Shown: in pieces, positions 7,509 to 10,705 of the stretch
Layout: each line of letters starts with the position of its first letter
Numbering within the stretch: position 1 is the first letter of the stretch
Source: Phoronis pallida
Lineage: Eukaryota > Phoronida > Phoronidae
Assembly (NCBI GenBank): GCA_028565715.1
Contig: JAOXYC010228904.1
Location: 1 to 10,705 of the forward strand
Direction of reading: 5' to 3'
DNA length: 10,705 nucleotides
Notes under the pieces: model-generated
Told to the model about the DNA's origin: nothing
Database searches by the model: none
The model's input: the letters and a program-made list of their open reading frames with translations, nothing else
Program-made: the position numbers and the translations under genes

Positions 7509-7762
7509 TTATAATTGCGACAACTGATGTTGCTTCATGGCCATCCCAGCAAAATATTCATCGACAAGGGTCAAGTCACATCAAGTTAAAAAGCATGGGT
7601 GACGGAATTAATCAATGGATGGATGTTGGTATTTTCTGACAACAATATAATATCATCAACATCAAGAAGGAAGACCAGTGGACATATTTGGGCGGTTGAT
7701 CTAAAACCAAGGTCCTTCCCCAAGGGACACCATCTTGCTGAAATAGCCATTAATAGTTGAAA
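7509..7762 (-). pseudogene. Decayed Ty1/copia-type reverse transcriptase fragment
   Basis: One minus-strand frame is open over 7762-7586 (58 residues). It carries an SARW segment, a KDLGFRST segment, and DVDDIILLSEN with the catalytic Asp pair at 7657-7652. This order is that of copia reverse transcriptase (QSARxWY, LGF, YVDDIIL); Val-Asp-Asp is preceded by Asp instead of Tyr. After a stop at 7586-7588 the frame shifts, and 7577-7509 reads a DL..VDEYFAGM segment, like the DLG...FLGM block that follows about 25 residues later in copia proteins. So at least one frameshift and two stops interrupt it. No integrase, RNase H or LTRs were found. Family call by eye; another LTR class is possible but less fitting. 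Confidence 0.75.
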
Positions 7763-8008
7763 TTATCTGAAGTCACATATGGTGAAAGAAATCAACAAAC
7801 TCAATAACTTCAATTGAAGAAATACTGGGTAACCCAATTTCAAAATTAGAAGTATCAAGTATTTCAAGTTATTTGGCTATTGATAACTTTCGCCCTATGT
7901 AATGCTTTTTATCAACAAATCATACATGCTAACTTGCTTAACTCATTACCAGTTCCAAATACATCAACAACCTCAAATTTCCATCTCATGAGTAGTCATA
8001 TTGGTTAA

Positions 8009-8335
8009 AGATCTACTCTCTCTGCTTTGGTTTAAATTCCTCGTCAAAATGCAAATAAACTTGAACTTTTGTGTACAAGTCTTTTGTTGAACATTACCTA
8101 CTTGCATCCGAGTCAAAAAATCTGTAAAGGGGTAATTTGAGAGCTTTGTATCCGATGAAAAGTCAAACATACACTGACGTGTAGGTAATATCAGACACAA
8201 AAGCTTTCAAAACACGCCTTTGCTTTTTTTTGAATTTTTTGACTCAAGATGCAAACGAGTTGTGTTCAACAAAGGAATCGTACACAACATTTCTAGTTTT
8301 GACGCCTGATTGGGGCCCAACACAGAGAGAGTATC
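8009..8335. mobile_element. Foldback MITE, family member 2
   Basis: 327 bp, related to the element at 6219. The ends are AGATCTACTCTCTCTG (left) and CAGAGAGAGTATC (right). It shares with member 1 the inner blocks ATGCAAAT(A/C)AACTxGAA, CTTTGTTGAACA, TACTTGC and AGTCxAAA. The palindrome centre TACAC/GTGTA is at 8170-8183. TTAA precedes it (8005-8008) and TTAG follows (8336-8339), suggesting a target duplication with one later mutation. The arms are more diverged than in member 1, so this is probably the older insertion. Confidence 0.8.
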
Positions 8336-8757
8336 TTAGTCATTGTCTTAAAGCATCACAAAAAGTGTTGAGTTGCGCCAGATAGCTTGTACTTCGTATG
8401 TGTATGCACAAAGCTTTTTTCAATAGAACAATACTAAGTTTCAAAGTTGTTTGGCACAAACATACACAGATTTGAACCCAGGCACAAGATAGTAAGGGTT
8501 TATTCTGATTTTCTTTTCATTGAGATTCAAATTAAAAGGTACTCAGTGCACTAGGGCAAAAGATTTCTAAACTTAATTCTTAGAAACAGCGGCCCCAAAT
8601 TTAGTGCCAACGGGGATAAGATATCTAACGGTTTGTTGGGAAATAAAGTTTTTAATTGGTGGAACTTGAGCCTACTCAGCTGATTGCAAAATTAAGGACA
8701 TTTGCCAATAACAAAGATCAATTCAGAAATAAATATTACAAGGATCCCCCATACTTC
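8336..8757 (-). other. Probable 3' untranslated region of the minus-strand gene
   Basis: This lies just downstream of the minus-strand stop codon at 8758. It holds one canonical AATAAA in the right orientation and no other clear feature. Confidence 0.5.
8499..8504 (-). promoter_or_regulatory. Candidate polyadenylation signal AATAAA
   Basis: Read on the minus strand, AATAAA lies about 255 bp past the stop codon of the terminal exon. It is the nearest canonical hexamer I found in that orientation. Confidence 0.5.
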
Positions 8758-8882
8758 CTAGTGCCTCAATTCAAATACCATGTCAAACTTAACGCTTGTT
8801 GACACCCCCACGCTGCCACAGCTTCGTTCATCAAGTTCTCCAAAAAAATCTTTCACGACTTTAGGATTGTTTGTCATTGAAC
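8758..8882 (-). CDS. Terminal exon of unrecognised gene
   Basis: Acceptor TTTCATCTATTGCAG, ending at 8883 on the minus strand. Two bases complete a codon, then 40 codons and TAG. The peptide begins SMTNNPKVVKDFFGELDERS and ends VKFDMVFELRH. The frame stays open for at least 20 codons upstream of the acceptor, so the true start of the exon rests on the splice site. The other two frames are closed (one stops within eight codons). Composition is protein-like, with acidic and basic residues mixed and less AT-rich than the surroundings. Confidence 0.7.
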
Positions 8883-10705
8883 CTGCAATAGATGAAATCG
8901 CAATGTCACACAGAGAAAACAGAATATCACATTTATAGATTCCACAAGTAAAGCAAGATAATCACATTTTTTCCATAATTCATACCATTATTTCTTTCAA
9001 TTTAACAATAACATTTTGTCAGATGAAATAACTGACATTTGAAAAGGTATAAGAAACTCCGAGGTAATTATTCGACTTGGCTGGTTGCGTGGAATTTGCA
9101 AAATCGTCACACTATTGCAACCGATACACAACACATTTGCAACATGTATGGTATCAGAAACTGGACAAATACCATTGTACTGGACCTTCCATAACACAAT
9201 TTAAGTTGCGAACGTGTTGTGATCAGTTATGCGGTAAGCGTACCTTTTTCGTGTGTAGCGGTCACGTTGCGTGCGCAGGCTAGCGAACCTGTTGCAAATT
9301 GCTGCACGATGTCTGCTTGTTGCGTACTTCCAACCTATAAAATCTAGCAGTTGCAGGAGCGCTGCATACCAGAACGTATGACCAATACTTGTTATTCACT
9401 ATGGTCTGAAGATGACACAATGCAAAAAGGTACTAAGACAGCAATAAACAACACGAAAACAATCAAATACTCAATCTACCTGATTAAAATAACTTTCACT
9501 GTGAGGCCTGTAAGGTCAAGGTCATAGAGAAACCAGTCGCTCATCCGTCCAGACTTTAGTGTAATGAAATGAAAAAGTTAACTTTATAATAACTTGAATA
9601 TTATTATTATCATTTAGGTTAGAACAAAATTTATACAATGGGTGAAAAACGATTTCTAACAGTTTCATAGTTTATACAATGAATGATTATTTACAAACAC
9701 TGACAATCATCTATAAAAGTTATGAAAATATTATGAGTAGTAATTATGAAATCTTTATGCAGTCACAATTTGTGACAAGTGAATTATTTACAATATGACA
9801 ATGAACTGTGTAAAGTGTCCAACACTAGGCTTAACTGAACGCTGCATATGTTATGGGAATGGGAGTCCTCCAAGCACTGAGTTTATTGAGTAATGCTGCG
9901 AGCACAAGTCTATTACAAAATTCTCTTTTTGCAACATGACAATTATCCAATTGATCAATATTTTAACTGAAATCTGTTACTTCATTCCTATTTTGTCTCA
10001 GGTTCCCTTAAAATTTAGCGATGCCCAGAAGCAATGATTTTGTTTTTTCAGGGTAAAATAATAAAATTGCAACAGATTCCAGATGGATTTATAACTCCCA
10101 ACCCCAGTCAATGAAGCAAACAGTTAGCAATTAGGAGACACCTTACCGAATAATAAGCGACGTAGTGCAGTGATGAATCAACCCTCTCTCAGCAATGGAC
10201 ACCGCACACCTAGAAAAAAACTGTTCAAATAACATTAGAATTGGATTTTTGCAATAAGACAAAAGTTATTAACAACACTACAAATTAAGTTATTGTCAAT
10301 GACGTCAGAAACGTCTTCACTTAAGTTTGTCATTTTTTTATCTTCTCAGTTTTGTCATTTTTTTGTTCCCTTTGTCTCTTCCCCATCTTTTTAGTATTTT
10401 TCATATTAATCTAAAACATCTATTTTTTTAATTTTTAAATTTTTGGCTTCAAGTTTTCACATGTTCACACATAGTTTTCCGAAATGGGGGATTCACTCAT
10501 CGGGCTGTTGCTCAAATTGTATTTTGTTCAAACAACACCAACTCTTGGTTTTACCACAGCCAAGTTCCCAAGTTACACATTATTGTGATCACAACACTGG
10601 AACGATACACATATCCACTCCCATGCATCATGGGTATATCACAAGTTCCTGTCTCCATCATTTCATCGAGGATGATCCCTGGCAGTGGTTTTCGCCTTCG
10701 TTGAA
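8758..10705 (-). CDS. Unrecognised minus-strand spliced gene, 3' part
   Basis: At least three exons, read from right to left: about 10705-10609 (runs off the window), 10209-10147 and the terminal 8882-8758, with a weaker candidate at 9553-9480. The first two join in phase. The 63-bp exon leaves two bases over, whereas the terminal exon needs one, so one or more exons are missing or misplaced in 8883-10146. The candidate at 9553-9480 does not mend this. I recognise no domain: no signal peptide, obvious membrane span or repeat shows in the visible residues. It converges tail-to-tail with the tubulin gene, with repeats between them. Confidence 0.6.
8883..9479 (-). other. Putative intron, with a CG-containing, GTTGC-rich patch
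   Basis: The 9080-9360 part is less AT-rich and richer in CpG than its surroundings and repeats GTTGC/GCAAC many times. ACACAACACATTTGCAAC near 9125-9143 faces GTTGCGAACGTGTTGTG at about 9204-9220 as an imperfect inverted repeat. Probably a decayed foldback element. The open frames in it show no recognisable protein. Confidence 0.4.
9480..9553 (-). CDS. Possible internal exon of unrecognised gene
   Basis: Only one frame is open. It reads SGRMSDWFLYDLDLTGLTVK and then VILI, ending at a good CAG|GTAGAT donor. The acceptor is weak (CTAAAG at 9554, or ATGAG at 9540). The 9540 acceptor would fit the phase of the 63-bp exon before it, but neither choice fits the terminal exon after it. It may be a real exon with another small exon following, or a chance open frame. 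Confidence 0.38.
9554..10146 (-). other. Putative intron of the unrecognised gene
   Basis: AT-rich; TTTATACAATG occurs twice (about 9630 and 9672). No convincing exon was found, although one may be missing here. Confidence 0.45.
10147..10209 (-). CDS. Internal 63-bp exon of unrecognised gene
   Basis: Strong acceptor CAGTTTTTTTCTAG and strong donor TTCG|GTAAGG. Only one of three frames is open: one base, then 20 codons reading CAVSIAERGLIHHCTTSLII, then two bases. Its length is a multiple of three, so skipping it would keep the frame. Confidence 0.68.
10210..10608 (-). other. Putative intron with CRE-like octamer and pyrimidine-rich tract
   Basis: TGACGTCA, the palindromic cAMP-response-element core, is at 10300-10307. 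On the plus strand, TTTGTCATTTTTTT occurs twice within 10326-10365, followed by a C/T-rich run. Function unknown; an intronic octamer can be chance. Confidence 0.4.
10609..10705 (-). CDS. Partial exon of unrecognised gene, running off the right edge
   Basis: From 10703 leftwards one frame is open and reads RRRKPLPGIILDEMMETGTC, then DIPMMHGSGY; the other two frames stop within 16 codons. A GTATCG donor at 10608 leaves two bases over, which join in phase to the exon at 10209. Other donors (GTGTAT at 10610, GTGTAA further on) are possible, so the left limit is uncertain. The frame itself continues to a stop at 10551. Confidence 0.5.

Noticed and set aside
7973-8200. Minus-strand open frame of 75 codons
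   Set aside because: Mostly inside the second MITE copy; no protein-like conservation between the two copies.
8398-8475. Possible third tRNA-like element on the minus strand (GGGTTCAAATC)
   Set aside because: A box B-like word alone; no box A at a suitable distance and no tRNA-like folding.
9077-9283. Open frame of 68 codons on the plus strand
   Set aside because: No recognisable protein features. It lies within the GTTGC-rich repeat-like patch and inside the intron of the opposite-strand gene.
9372-9434. Minus-strand 63-bp stretch between a CTGTCTTAG acceptor and a GTATGC donor with one open frame (21 codons)
   Set aside because: Attractive splice sites, but it begins and ends in phase 0, which fits neither the candidate exon before it nor the terminal exon after it. 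Kept only as a possible missing exon.
1-10705. CRISPR arrays, bacterial operons or phage modules
   Set aside because: No regularly spaced direct repeats and no long bacterial-type reading frames; gene structure is clearly spliced and eukaryotic.

Overview
The window reads as genomic DNA of an invertebrate animal. It is AT-rich, with spliced genes, GT-AG introns of about 270-940 bp, tRNA-derived short interspersed elements, foldback (MITE-like) repeats and a decayed retrotransposon. There are no bacterial-style operons, ribosome binding sites or CRISPR arrays. A marine invertebrate, possibly a deuterostome such as an echinoderm, is my guess. It rests on the divergent tubulin and the repeat style, not on a diagnostic sequence.

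Left part (1-4042, + strand): the last six coding exons of a divergent tubulin gene. All six splice with consistent phase and give 230 residues plus a stop, roughly the C-terminal half of a tubulin; the upstream exons lie outside the window. The segment order matches tubulin from helix H6/H7 to the C-terminus. It lacks the delta-tubulin NPLGDLMEHLVPHP-type motif and is unlike epsilon. By elimination I call it zeta-tubulin-like, one of the ZED tubulins of basal bodies and cilia. Its introns carry a perfect 35-bp inverted repeat and two abutting small hairpins. The terminal exon is tandemly duplicated about 148 bp downstream. The copy keeps the reading frame for 14 residues behind an AG in the right phase, so it is either an exon relic or an alternative last exon.

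Middle part (4043-8757): between the genes the sequence is almost all repeats. In order it holds a tRNA-derived SINE with perfect A and B boxes, a roughly 200-bp foldback, a 73-bp near-perfect hairpin, a 114-bp foldback, and a 321-bp full-length foldback element flanked by TTAA. These are followed by a minus-strand tRNA-like remnant, a minus-strand decayed Ty1/copia-type reverse transcriptase fragment, and a second 327-bp member of the same foldback family.

Right part (8758-10705, minus strand): at least three exons of a second gene converge tail-to-tail on the tubulin gene. The terminal exon (40 codons plus stop) and a 63-bp internal exon have good splice sites. An exon running off the right edge splices in phase to the 63-bp exon. 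The join between the 63-bp exon and the terminal exon cannot be closed in frame with what I can see, so the model is incomplete. I do not recognise the protein.
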